A stretch of DNA of 64,000 bases from Crotalaria pallida (Eukaryota > Streptophyta > Magnoliopsida > Fabales > Fabaceae), in NCBI GenBank assembly GCA_037953625.1, contig CM075653.1, positions 806,001 to 870,000 of the forward strand. Reading direction: 5' to 3'. Shown in pieces: positions 10,860 to 22,243 of this stretch. The position numbers were made by a program, and so were the translations under genes. The notes under the pieces are model-generated. The model was not told where the DNA came from, did no database searches, and was given only the letters and a program-made list of their open reading frames with translations. Each line of letters begins with the position of its first letter. The first letter of the stretch is position 1.

Positions 10860-11377
10860 GGCTTAATCATGTCACAAGTCCCTGAAGTTTGGGGTACTTT
10901 TGCCAGATACCCTTATTCTTATTTTTTCAATGTATGACTCCCTGAAGTTACTTCTGGGTTTGTCATATACCCCTACTACCAGTTCAGGTCAATTTTGCTG
11001 ACATGTAACATCAGAATCCTGGTCAGATGCAGGAGGTTAGGCACGTGGTGCCCCGTGGGCGAAGATCCTTTTTTTCTTTAAATTAAAAACCTAAAAAACT
11101 TAATATTTTTATATTTTTAGTTAAATAAAAAAGGAAAAAAAGGATTGAAGAAAGAGGTTGTTTTCGCCCATGTGACATCACGAGGCACCACATGACCAAC
11201 CTCTTGTGTCTTCCCAAAATTTCGATGTTACGTGTCAGCAAAATTGGCCAGAATTGATAGTAGGGGTATATGACAAACCCAGAAGTAACTTCGGGGAGTC
11301 AGACATCGAAAAAAAAAAGAATAAGGGTATCTGACAAAAATACCCCAAACGTCAAGGACTTGTGACATAATTAAGCC
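10860..11377. mobile_element. MITE (518 bp) inside the LTR
   Basis: Starts GGCTTAATCATGTCAC and ends with the inverse GTGACATAATTAAGCC; the inverted arms continue for about 150 bp, for example GGGTATATGACAAACCC near 11260 against its inverse near 10960. It is flanked by 9-bp duplications, AAAATTTTA and AAAATTTCA (one mismatch). Nine-base duplications point to a Mutator-type element. It has no coding capacity. Confidence 0.85.
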
Positions 11378-11626
11378 AAAATTTCAAGTTAAGAGCCAAA
11401 TTTCAAATTTGAAATGTGCCTTAATTATTTTATCTTCTCCATAGAGCACTAAGGAGAGAGACATTAATTACCCTACTTAATCATGATCCCCACTAAGTAA
11501 AGCATCATAAAAGCCTAAGCTATTTTGTCTTAAAACCTACACTATTAAAATTGCAAATAAACTCCTTGTGACCCCTAGTATGTTCGAACCCCCTCTTTGT
11601 GTCATAGACCCCAACTTAAAGCTTGC

Positions 11627-11635
11627 CTATATATA
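11627..11635 (+). promoter_or_regulatory. TATA box of the ~6-kb LTR
   Basis: CTATATATA, followed about 25-30 bp later by a pyrimidine/adenine stretch (CTTAGCTTCATAAC) suitable for a start site, and then by a purine-rich GAAGAAG leader. Confidence 0.55.
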
Positions 11636-11989
11636 CCCACCCTTATGCCTTAAGACCACCCTTAGCTTCATAACTTAGGAAGAAAAAAAGAAGAAGTGAG
11701 AAGAAGATGAGAAAGCCGTAGGGGAGAAGAAGAGGAAAGGAAGGAGGAAAACTTGATTTTCTTGCTCATTCTTGTTCATCCACTTAGGTATCAAACTTTT
11801 AACTTGTGTTCTTTCTTTTTCTTCTTGTGTTTTTTCAGTTTCTTCAAGTTCTTCAAGTTAGAGTTTTGTTGTTTCAAAATCAAAGCTTCTTGCATGTTTG
11901 TTTTTGAACTTTCTCTTGCTTTTCTACACTTATTTCTACTTGGATTTGAGTTTGAAAATAAAAAAATAAACATGCATCAAGTATGATGA

Positions 11990-13530
11990 TGCTCACGGTT
12001 TTGGTCCCTTTTTACTTGAAATGATTTTTGATCTTTGATTTGTATTTTTATGTTGAAATGTGAGTTGATCTATTATATTCTTGAACTATTTGAAATTGAT
12101 TTACACAAATTTTTCTATTTTTCCTATGCATGCCACGGTTAGGGATAGTATTTGGGGGAAATGATTTTGTTTCCTTATGCATGAAATTGATTGTTGATTC
12201 TTGACATTTGTTTGATGTATTTTTGGTTTCAAAGAAGGATTGCATGATAAAATGAAATTTTGATTGGATATGTGTGTTAGAGGACCATTCGGTTTTGGTC
12301 CCTTTGTTTTTAAAATAGTTTTTGTTCATTGATTTCTAATGGGAATGTTTGAATTTGAGTATGTTAATATTGTTCATGAGCTTTGTGTATTTGATTTGCA
12401 AAAATTTCCTTCTTTTCTTTGTTGCATGTCACGGCCTAAGCAAAAGGATGAGGAAAAAGATTTTGTTTTTACTTGCATGTGATTAATCATTAATCTTTGA
12501 TGTATAATTAGTGTATTTTTGAGTTCTAACCAAAGAATGTATGAAAAATTAATTTTTGTGATGATTTGTTTTGTCTAGGGTCATACGGTTTTGACCTTTA
12601 GTGCATGCATGTGAGTTTAATAAATTTTGATACATGATTTTTGTTCAAGTAGGTGATTAAGCTAAGTATGTGTATGTGTTTATTTGATTAAAAAAATGTG
12701 TATGCTTTGATGTGTGTATATATGTATACATTCGGCCAAATCAAAGGAAAAAGAATAAGTGATTTTGTTTGTTAAAAAAGTTTAAGTCTTTGTTCTTGCA
12801 TGTGAGTATAAATTCGGTCTAAGCATGAAAAATAGGTAGATGAGTTTATCTTGAATGCATGTTGATGATTCGTTAAGTGTAGTTACTTTCTTAAGTGTAT
12901 TTTTGATTTTCATGAAGAAAGTGAATGAATAAATTTGTTTGATAAAGTTTTGTGCTTTGATTTGTATATGTGTGTGTATTCGGCCAAGAGAGAGAGAATG
13001 ATGAAATGATTTTTTTTCATGAAAAATAAATTAGTGTTGAGTGCTTGAATTGGATTATGATGATTTGAATGTTTAGGTTTGTAGTTTTTAGCTTATTTTC
13101 TTTTAATCCATTCGGCCATGCATGTGTTTAAGAGTAAATGAATTTTGTTTTATGAAAATAAACTTGTAAGTTGCTTGAACAAGTTTAGTTGCTTGAAGCT
13201 TGTAAAGTTTGTAATTGTAGCTTATTTCTTTGGTTTAATTTGGTTTGTAAGTGCATGCTTGTTTAATTGAGTTTGTTTTGAGAAAATGAACTTGCATGAT
13301 AATGTTCCAAGTTGATTAAGTTGATTTAAAGTGTTTTGAACTTGTAATCTTTAGTTTATTTTGTTTAGTCAATTCGGTTTCATTGAGTTAAAGTAGGTAA
13401 ATATGAAAATGAATTATTTTGGAAAAGGTTGTGAGTTGTATAATTGACTTAGTGTTGTTTTGATGCTTGAGATTTGTTAGAAAAATTTATGAACATTGTT
13501 TTGCTTTTGTGCATGATTCGGCCAAGACAA
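11990..13530 (+). repeat. Degenerate tandem repeats within the LTR leader
   Basis: The phrases CGGTTTTGGTCCCT (11995, 12291) and CGGTTTTGACC (12586), and CATGCCACGG / CATGTCACGG (12127, 12424), recur at about 295 bp. Degenerate ATTCGGCC phrases continue near 12730, 12973, 13108 and 13517. No coding potential is seen. The 14,000-15,600 part of the LTR holds nothing else I recognise. Confidence 0.6.
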
Positions 13531-15740
13531 GTTTAATAGGATAGGAATTTATTTTGCTAAATGTTAATTGATGTTTGAAAAGGGTATGAGTTGTGTGAAT
13601 TGATTTGTTAAAAATGTTGTTGTCATTTGAATTTTAAACTACGTTTGGAAAATGTTCGGGTATGAAAGTAGCTTTGAAAACTAATTGATTTTAAGTTTAG
13701 TTTCTTTGAATTATTTGGAATTGATGGCCTTGTTGGGTGGCTGTCCAAGTTTTATTTCATGATAAAAAGCTTGAATTTTAAAGTGTTAAAGTATTGGTTT
13801 TGTATTAAGGAATGTTTGGAAGCGAAAAGTACTTTTACGTTGTTTTCGGATTTTATTAAAAGTGAGTTTGAAAAACAATTACTTGCTGTCCAGAATTGTT
13901 TGGGTTTGTTTCTTCATTTTAAAAATGTGTTCAAGTGATTTAAAGTAAAGCTTTTAAGTGGTATTCGATTTAGGAAAAAGCCGGATCGAAAACAGTGAAT
14001 TTTTCGGTGTTTTCGGAAGTGTTTAGGGTGCTGTCCAAGGCGGACCAGCAACCCCTATTAGCTTTTAAAACTTATTTATGGATTATTTTCAAAACGTTTT
14101 AATGTATTTAAGTTGTGGTTTTACTTTGGAACAATTTGAGAAAAAGGAAATTGTATATTAATGTATTATGTTTGATTTGAGGAAAATAAAGGTGTTGCTA
14201 TGGAACGTGATCGCGGAGGTCGAGATTTTGTGGATTCCCCAAGGATTTCAATTTGCAATCAAGGTGAGAATAATAGCTTATCTGGAATGTATGCCATGAG
14301 TAACTGTGTTTAGTTTCGATTGTTTAAATCGGAACCGTGATTGGGCAAGGTTAAGTAGTGTGAGGGCGATTGGTCTGTTGATTGTTTGGCTCCTTGCATG
14401 AAAGACTAAGATCACTATTGCATTTATGTGTTGTATTTGATTGAGTTATGTGAACATGAAAGTATGAAAATATGATGTCTGCTCATGTATAATTATTCAT
14501 GTTGTTATATTATGTTTAGCATGATGCATGACAATGAGACACGAAAATAACGTGATGAATGAATGTTATGTATGGAGGAAGTAAATAAAGGAAAAGTAAG
14601 GGGTGGAAATGAATTCCCTGATGAGCACCGAAATGATTATGGATATGTCTTAAAGATGAGTTGAGCTGGCCACGTGTGCAGTATGCCGTGGATCCGAGCC
14701 TTGATCAATTAAGCAAGTGATATTGGAAAAGACTGGACGTTGAGGAAAAGTTGCGTAATTAGAGGTCGAGGATCACCAAAGTGATGAAAAGGGTGACTCG
14801 TCCGACCATAGGGTTAATAAAAGCTTTAATAAGACTGAAACAAATAAAAGATGATAATTATATGTGGTGAGATGAGTGTGAAGTAGTGGAGAGGAAGATA
14901 CCCTGTCTATCTGCGGATATTCAGGTGTGTGATTGTGATAGGGGAGGGTGATGACGGTGAAACGTCAAGAAACTTGGAGTGTTTTCCTAGGCGGAACTAG
15001 TCTATAAGTGATCGCGAATTAATACCTAAGGGATCGTAGCGTGTTCTGCACCGCGAACTAGAAAAGTATTGTCGCCCCCTTGATCAAATTCGAAACGGTG
15101 AGAGGGAACTTAAACGAGGCGGGCAGATCGGATGGAGATTGGATCGCGTGGGATATCAATTGTCGTGTTAGCCGGCCTGTGCGGGTTGTTGCTTGACATT
15201 CATATTTGTATGTTGTTGGTTTCCCGACTGTTCGACCGGCGTGGGTTAAAGTTCATGTACGTCCTGTTTGCTTCTGACTAGGTTTGGGAGCATATGGAGG
15301 AGATGTAGACATGTGTGCTAACTATAAAACTTTCACAGTGATGTCTTATATTTCCCCTGACATCACGGGTAATGTGAATTCTTGATAAGACTTAATAAAA
15401 TATTTTGAGAAAGTTAACAAGGTAACAGTATTAAAGTGTGATGGCGATGAGGTGTTGATGGCAGTAAAGTTGCTAAGAGAATAATGATGTGGAATTAATA
15501 AAGCGGTTAAGTGACAAAGATGATAATCATGCATTCATTTAGCATTCATTTGCATTTGTGTTGTTATTTATTTTATGCTTGAGATGTGTTGGTGGTGTGC
15601 CAGATTTATTGGCATGTCATGCGTCCGGAAAAGCTTATTCTTTCTCCTGTTCGTTGTTTCTCTTCGTTTCTCGTGGGGACGCAACGGGCAGATGGTGTAC
15701 AGTATAGAGATCAACATGTGGCCCCTAGCGGGGGGAGTGT

Positions 15741-15985
15741 AGGAAGTCATCCCTGATGGATGGATCTGGAGAGGCTTGACTCGGCTAGAAATCAGAAACC
15801 CTGAACATTATCTGAGAGGAGCAAGAATTGATATGCACATTGGTCGCATTACCTTGAGGGACTATATGGACGGAGGACCTCGGACGTACTTCGCTCGTGG
15901 TATGCAAGCCGCACCGCTTGCGGATGTGAAGGCTGAATAGGAGGAGATAGCATCGGAGGACGATGAGGATCAGCCGGCAGCTTAG
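15741..15985 (+). pseudogene. Remnant open frame in the ~6-kb LTR
   Basis: One frame reads through about 80 codons with an acidic end (EEIASEDDEDQPAA, then TAG at 15983-15985), broken by an in-frame TAG at 15938-15940. It ends 536 bp before the LTR end, almost the same place as the open frames in the other two LTRs, and it shares the acidic tail. Beyond position and tail I cannot show sequence similarity to them. Confidence 0.4.
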
Positions 15986-16525
15986 GGAGTCCTGTGGGTT
16001 TTGTGGTCTAGGTGTTTTATTTTGTTTTGGTTAGGGTCGAGTCCAACTGAGAAAAGTCATGCTCTAGATAACTGATGATGTAACTATCCTATCTCTTGAT
16101 GTATTTTGGGACTTGACGTCCACAACTCTTACTTTATGCTTTTGTAACTATGTTGGAAGTACTTTTGGAAACTGCTTTTGGGAAACTGATGTAATTACTA
16201 GCACTGGTGAACTTATTGACAATGTTTAAAATGCGAAGTAGTATTTTCAGTTTATGGTTTGTGTATTTGATGGAAGTGTGGTGACATCTCGATTTTGTGA
16301 GATGGCAACGATAATTCTTTATGAGAAAATGTGCAAAGTTATTTTTGTAATTAGTTAATAATGAAGGATGTTTTGGAAAATAAATAACAGGAAATTATCA
16401 AATATATCTGTACATGAATGTTTTGTGAATATGTGTATGTATAAAAAAAAATGACCCTCATTTTTACTAATAAATAATAAATAAATGCAATATTTTCTGG
16501 AAACAAAATCGGGGTGTTACATTAA

Positions 16526-16537
16526 TGGTATCAGAGC
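16526..16537 (+). other. Primer-binding site (tRNA-iMet)
   Basis: TGGTATCAGAGC four bases after the LTR end at 16521. About 55 bp of leader follows (to about 16593) before unrelated sequence starts. Confidence 0.92.
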
Positions 16538-16593
16538 TATGTTTATCCTCAGTAGCCTTAAGCATAGCCTTATATGCTTGCCTTGTGTGATCT

Positions 16594-18030
16594 GTTAGGA
16601 TCGTGGCTCAAAATCTCGAGAGGGGGGTGACTCGAGTTTTATTAGTTTATTGTGAAAGCACGTATAATTTAAAAAATATTTTCGCGTTAGAGAGATTAAG
16701 AGATTGTGATGGAGAGCGATAGCGATTGATAATAAAAATAAGAGTTGCGCAGAAACGTAAATAATAGAAATTGCGGAAATTAAAAGAGATAAGGAAGAAG
16801 AACACGCAAACCACTTTTATACTGGTTCGGTCAATCCAGTGAGAGACCTACGTCCAGTCCTCAAGCGACCCGCTTGAGCCTTTTATATACTTGAATTGAG
16901 CCGCACCCATTTACAACCAGAGCACCCCTCACACTACTAGGAACCTCCGTTCGCTAGGGGCCTCAATAACACAGCAGGATTCCTCACCCTACAAACGTAT
17001 CACACGTTCAACTAAGGGATTCACTCCCTAACCACTAAGGTTTGAATACAATATGATGTGAGTGATTACAATAGTATAGTGTGTGCTCATGAACACGGAT
17101 ACAACAATATAGGTTCTACGATAATGAGATTAAATCACAAGAGTGCAGGCCAATACAAGGTTTTTTTCACAAAAAGAATGTACGTTGAAAAGCTTGAAGA
17201 ATTTGAAGAAGAAGAAGAAGAAGAGAGAAAACGTGATTATCACATTATCAGAATGTTAGAAATGTAGGAGTGTAGTTGTTCTTATTAAAAATAAAATTCT
17301 GATTTTGAAATAAAAAAGTAAAGGAATATTTTTGAAATCAAAAACAAATCAAATTGATTTAAGAAATAAAATAAAAGATTTGAAACTTAAATAAAAAAGG
17401 AATATTTTCAAAAATAAAATCAATTTCGAATTTTGAAAATAAATCAGAATCAATCAGGTAAAAACAAATATGGAAATAAATCAAAATGATTCTAACACGT
17501 TTTTCAATAAAACTTGAGGTAATCGATTACTTCAGGAAAGGTAATCGATTATCCCCTTTAAAATGGAAACTTTGAAATCCTTTTGAAAAACCAATAATTG
17601 ATTACATCATACCAAGTAATAGATTACTTCAATCCTGTTTAGTATATGATGCAACTCATATAATCGATTACCACTAATCTAATAATCGATTACATAGCCT
17701 CTGAAATGTGTGATATGCAACATTGGGTAATCGATTACTCCAGGCAGTAATCGATTACTTTGCCTCTGAAGATTGTATGATGCAACAATGATAATCGATT
17801 ACTTGATCTAGGTAATTGTTTACTCTCATTAAAAAAGTAATGGATTATTCAAGTTCACCTAATCGATTATTCACACTCTGGTTTTTCTATGATGCAACAA
17901 AAGTAATCGATTACTTTGAGAAGGTAATCGATTATCCTCTCTTGCACTTGTAAATATAGATTTTCATAACTTAGATAAAATCATCTAGAGTTGTTTCATT
18001 AATCGATTACCCTAAGGATAAAGGGATATT
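16594..18030 (+). mobile_element. Probable LTR (copia-like style) inserted in the gypsy leader
   Basis: Sequence beginning TGTTAGGATCGTGGCTC and containing TATACTGGTTCGGTCAATCC and the CCTACGTCCAGTCCTCAAGC phrase seen in many dicot LTRs. It lacks coding potential and is rich in AATCGATTA palindromes. I found no clear LTR end or target duplication, so the right border is approximate and the superfamily is a guess from style. Confidence 0.4.
17515..18012. repeat. Dispersed array of GTAATCGATTAC palindromes
   Basis: At least eleven exact AATCGATTA cores and several one-mismatch forms occur in 500 bp, irregularly spaced and often paired about 20-24 bp apart (for example 17519/17543, 17728/17747 and 17903/17922). 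Spacers are unrelated or share TATGATGCAAC. Confidence 0.9.
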
Positions 18031-18508
18031 AGGACAAACTGGGAAAAGATGCAAGAGGGGTTTTGGGAACCTGAATTGGAGAATAAAAGGGAGGTTAGGT
18101 CTATGACAAAGATTCGTCACTTACGTGGAAATTATAATGGGTAGGATGGTCCAATGATGGCTCGGTCTAGCTAACCCCATCTGGGATAGTTCTGCATTAA
18201 CTATAATAATTTTATCGTCTTTCTAATTATGCCATAACTAGCGGAAGACGGTTCTTGGCATGGCCTATCCCAAAGAGGGGATTTGTTTTGATTTGGGCAT
18301 GTGGGCCCCAAGCATGCATTTGGTAGCAAGACGTTTGCTCCTGATTGCTTTTCCCAAGTAAAATTGTGAAATATTGATATATGATATGAAGGGTAGTGAT
18401 ATTATGAGCTCAAAAATATGATAGAATACCTCATGAGAGATTTTTGGCATAACATTAGTGAGTTTGATAGGATGTTGATTGAAACATGCATCATATTAAC
18501 ATTATGCT

Positions 18509-18698
18509 TTTTTTGGTGTACACCAAGGGTATCCCTCAGCCGACAGCCGAAGACTAATCCCCTTCGAGGCGTAGAGATCACCGAAGTGGGTTTTGCCTCT
18601 ACCAACAAAGTCTTTTCCATGCCTACGGCAGGGATCGAACCCCTGACATCATGCTTAAGGAACCCAGCTATCTACCAACTGTGCTGGGCTTTGTTGGT
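18509..18698 (-). mobile_element. tRNA-derived SINE with 16-bp target duplications
   Basis: Read on the minus strand it starts with a tRNA-like head: an A box around CAGCACAGTTGG (18687-18676) and a B box GGGTTCGATCCC (18642-18631). A short body follows, ending GGTGTACACCAAAAAAA. The repeats ATATTAACATTATGCT flank it at 18493-18508 and 18699-18714. It is nested in the gypsy LTR. Confidence 0.88.
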
Positions 18699-18813
18699 AT
18701 ATTAACATTATGCTACTTGATTAATTGTGCATGTGAACTTTAAGCATTTTAATTAGTTATTCATATGGCTTTTTTACAATGACTCACTCCTTGTCCCTTA
18801 TTATGTGGTATGA

Positions 18814-19170
18814 CATGGCCAATCGGTGCATAGTAAGGGCAAAAATGAGGCCATTTCTTGAGGAAGATTGGGATATTGAAAACACCACTACTACATAGAC
18901 GGAGATATGGAAATTACTCTTCGACATCCACACCCTCGGATACGCAACCGACCTCATGTTACTTGTTTCCCTATGATTTACACTTTACATGCACCACCAA
19001 GATATGTTTTTTGCCTATTGTCGCCACCACAGGTTATTCGGATACCACCCGTTCCTCATCTGCTTAGAAGGGTACCTTCCCCTCCATCTCCTACTAGAAC
19101 TCCATTGCCTCTACCTCCCGTACATGGTGTACACTTCGCTATCCCTCCGGGTTTTCATCCCGAAGCATAG
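18814..19170 (+). pseudogene. Broken homologue of the LTR-embedded frame
   Basis: The first part (ATG at 18814, residues MANR..MRPFLEEDWDIE) and the second part (open from before 18907 to the stop at 19168-19170) are in different frames, joined at a frameshift near 18890. Put side by side with the protein at 4758-5210, both parts match in order: MA.R, then LRP/MRP, WDYE/WDIE, RHPxP and PMIYxLHxPPxY. The second half is Pro-rich and lacks the long acidic tail. It ends 511 bp before the LTR end. Confidence 0.6.
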
Positions 19171-19681
19171 GGGATGGCAAATGGAAAAGTGGAACCGAGG
19201 GATATACCTATGGTGGATGCTTTCGGGTCGGAAATAGAAGATCTGGATTAGATCTCTTCTCGATAGCTTTTCTTCCTTCTCCCTTTGTTACTGACTTTAC
19301 AAATGCCGTACCTGGAGAGGTAGAAAACCCCGAGCAAGTGGCCTCCGATTAACTAGTGGTATTGTAGGAAATGGTTGTGGTTGTGGGTGGTAGTGGATGA
19401 TTTTATGTGATCTAGTTGGCTTCTCTCTAGGGATATCCTAGAGTTTATATTTGTATTATATGTATATATGTGGTATATTTTATTTTGGGAACTTTAACTG
19501 AGGAAGGAGATCCTTTTCCTTAATCTATGTAAAAAGTTAATCAATGTGAAATATATGTGATAAATTAATAATGTACTATGACTATATGTTTATTTGACTT
19601 TGTTTTTATGGTCGAGGTTAAAAACTAAAAAGAAAAATTTTCACTAAATTAAACATAAGGACTAATAAGTTGGGTCGTTAC

Positions 19682-20447
19682 AAACACCGTAGGGGAGATG
19701 CTATGGATTCAGAGTTTACTCACTAAAATTGGATTCAATAGCAAAACTCCAGTGATTTATTGTGATATAACATTAAGAATTTTCCCTATAAATAGCATTC
19801 CCTTATAATTAATCAATACCTTTAGTTTTCACAATTCAATTTCTGAAATAACATAAACAATTTTCCCTCCAATTCTCTTTCTTCTCTCATTCTTTCTTTC
19901 TAATACGATTCATGTACCTGAGTCTTCAACAACCTCTACTTCCATTAATGAATGTTGGATTGCTTCAACACCTTCAAGTGAGTCTTCAACAACATTTATT
20001 TTCATTGATGAATATTGGTTTAGGTTCACTAGAATTGATATCTGCTTGTTTTTCAATATAAGACAAGCAGATGCACGTCCAAATGTCAATTCTAATTTTG
20101 GATGTACATGTAACATTATTGAAAAATAAAATATGCCTCATAGAAACTAACAAAGTCACCTATAAATAAAATCAGGGATTTCTTCCGGAACATGACCTAT
20201 GAATAGGACCAGAGCGAGTTTTATATAGGTGCTAACTTCAATAATAAAAGTTAACTTGGATATAATAAAGACCGCAAACCAGCTTTATCATAGCGAGAAA
20301 GAAGACAGATAAAAAGACCAATTTCAACAACAAAAAAATGCCTATTCATGGGAGTATTATTGAAGGGCGACTAGATTGCCCGAAAGAAAATTACAAAAAT
20401 ATCTATAGTTTGCTTTCCTATCTATTTCTATGTTATGTATCCGGTCC
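19682..20447. other. 3' flank of the FRS5-like gene, no gene seen
   Basis: AT-rich sequence with a near-direct repeat of GAGTCTTCAACAAC (about 19920 and 19981). Probably the 3' UTR and downstream region of the next gene. No open frame of note. Confidence 0.5.
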
Positions 20448-22189
20448 TTACATGCTATCTTTCATGCTTATCTTGATATTTTCCACCTTAACTGACAACT
20501 CTAACTTATGATCCTCAACAGCTTTCAAAACTGAGAGCAGGTTGGACCGGTAAATGTTACATTTGCGATTTGCACGATCAAGCTCATTCGTAAGTTCTCT
20601 GATATTCTTGTCCATATCATCCTGCAGGATATAAAGCAATGAAGAAGTTACATTAACATCTTTTAGCATGAATATATTTAAAACCAGTGATATGGTAAAA
20701 TCCATTAAACAAGAAGTGATTATTTATTTAAAAAAAGGTATAACATGAAAAGAAACGCGTAGTAAAAATGCAACTGAGTTCTTCAATCTCTTCCTATGTC
20801 ATTACTAATGTTCAACACTTCCTCAACCAAATGCATGCAAAAGTGACACGTTTTACAAGGAAGATTACTAAATGTCATTTGGTGCTGTTCCAAGTTCCAA
20901 CATCCAGTAGAAGCGAGAGAGGGAAGTTTACAGAATTTTGTGCTAAAGTAGATATCAATCAATATCCAATCAATGGGTATGTAATTATGACATCTCATTA
21001 AATATATCATGCTGACTGAATAATCACATGAAAAAAGTCATAGCACTTAAACAAGCCTAAATTCAGCTTCACCATCGCAGGGAAAATTATGTTTCTACAT
21101 ATCTTTGTAAATGTATACTTTGGCTTAACCAAGTCCAAACGCTTATTCAAAGTATTTGTAGCTGACTCTGCAACTGGGAAAAGACTTGACCCACAAGGGT
21201 GTTGAAGTGATGGTAATACACTACGGTCCCACGAGAGAACTGCAGTTCGATTCCTAAAGAGAACACCAGTGGAAAGGGCAAGTCTCAGGGATTAGTCTTC
21301 TACCCTAATAATAAGGTTGGGGATACTTGGGAAGCCAAAAAATATTTGTGTGTATATATATAAGTGGGGATCCACTTACTCCCATTTGAGCCATCCATTT
21401 ATGTTAATCCAAGGGTTTATTATCACTAACTTAACTCACATGATCTCTGTTTTCCAAACCCCTCTTCTCCCAAGTAAGTTCTATGCTCCAACCCACGACC
21501 CGGTTCTCACGTTTTTTTCCTTTCACATAGTAGTGCCTATGTATCAATGTATGTGTGCAATTTGCAATTGCATGATTTTTAACAAGGCAAAGGGGAAATC
21601 AAATTCCAAACAATATCTTTGTTCTTCTTCTTCCTTGCTCTGCATCACTATTGCCTCAGTCAAATCGATGACAAAATAATATAACAAAAGAAAGAAAGCT
21701 GACTGAAAACAGAGCATTAGGGAACACAATAAAAGTAATCTAAAGAATTGAAAGGGCAAGGGAACTGCTGAGATAGATAGAAGAAAAGAGCAATGATTAA
21801 AAAGTGAAACCACCAAGAATGGAATAAAAGTAGATTAAAAAAAACATGAAGAATAAGTCGAGAATAATGTTGGTGGACTGCATGGGCTTTTCATAATAAA
21901 CCTCCATTGCCTCAGTAAGTTCATGATGCGCTATGATGACATAATCTCCAAACTTTGCTCTGGCGGTGCTGTTCACGTCAAAGGCAAAGTGTAGGAGAGG
22001 AGGGAAAAAAGCAGAAAAGGGGACGTGGATTGGGAAAGGGTTGATGTCACAAGCCTTGATTTAGTGATAAAACCCTAGCCCATGGATTTAATATAAATGG
22101 ATGGCTCAGATGGGGAGGATGATGTCACGTGCCTTGATTTACACTTGCTCCAAGAGTAAGTGGATTCCCCTCCCTCTCCCTCTCGCTCC

Positions 22190-22243
<54 letters not shown>

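Larger units (their letters stand above)
10550..16521 (+). mobile_element. 5' LTR of a plus-strand Ty3/gypsy element (~6 kb)
   Basis: The LTR begins TGTAATACC at 10550, interrupting a satellite unit, and ends GGGGTGTTACA at 16521, followed by a primer-binding site. At 5972 bp, including a 518-bp MITE, it is exceptionally long. CTATATATACC at 11627-11635 is a good TATA box, putting the transcript start near 11660 and leaving almost 4.9 kb of leader inside the LTR. CTTAG|GTATC at 11787/11788 resembles a splice donor and GTGCCAG at 15603 an acceptor, so much of it may be an intron. After the primer-binding site only about 55 bp of internal sequence remains before other DNA begins; no gag-pol is seen, so the element is gutted or interrupted. 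Confidence 0.75.
18031..19681 (+). mobile_element. 3' part of a third Ty3/gypsy LTR
   Basis: Ends in TTGGGTCGTTACA, the common terminal motif of long-LTR plant gypsy elements, with no primer-binding site after it, so it is a 3' or solo LTR. It carries a frame related to the LTR-embedded frame at 4758-5210 and is interrupted by a SINE. The left border is not identifiable and the value given is approximate. The sequence clearly differs from the LTR ending at 16521, so it belongs to another element. Confidence 0.55.

Noticed and set aside
11753..11986. Plus-strand Phe-rich frame (77 codons) after the LTR TATA box
   Set aside because: T-rich low-complexity sequence just after a likely splice donor; composition alone explains it.
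18631..18687. Possible tRNA gene from good A and B boxes
   Set aside because: No cloverleaf can be completed, and the unit has a SINE body, A-rich tail and target duplications.
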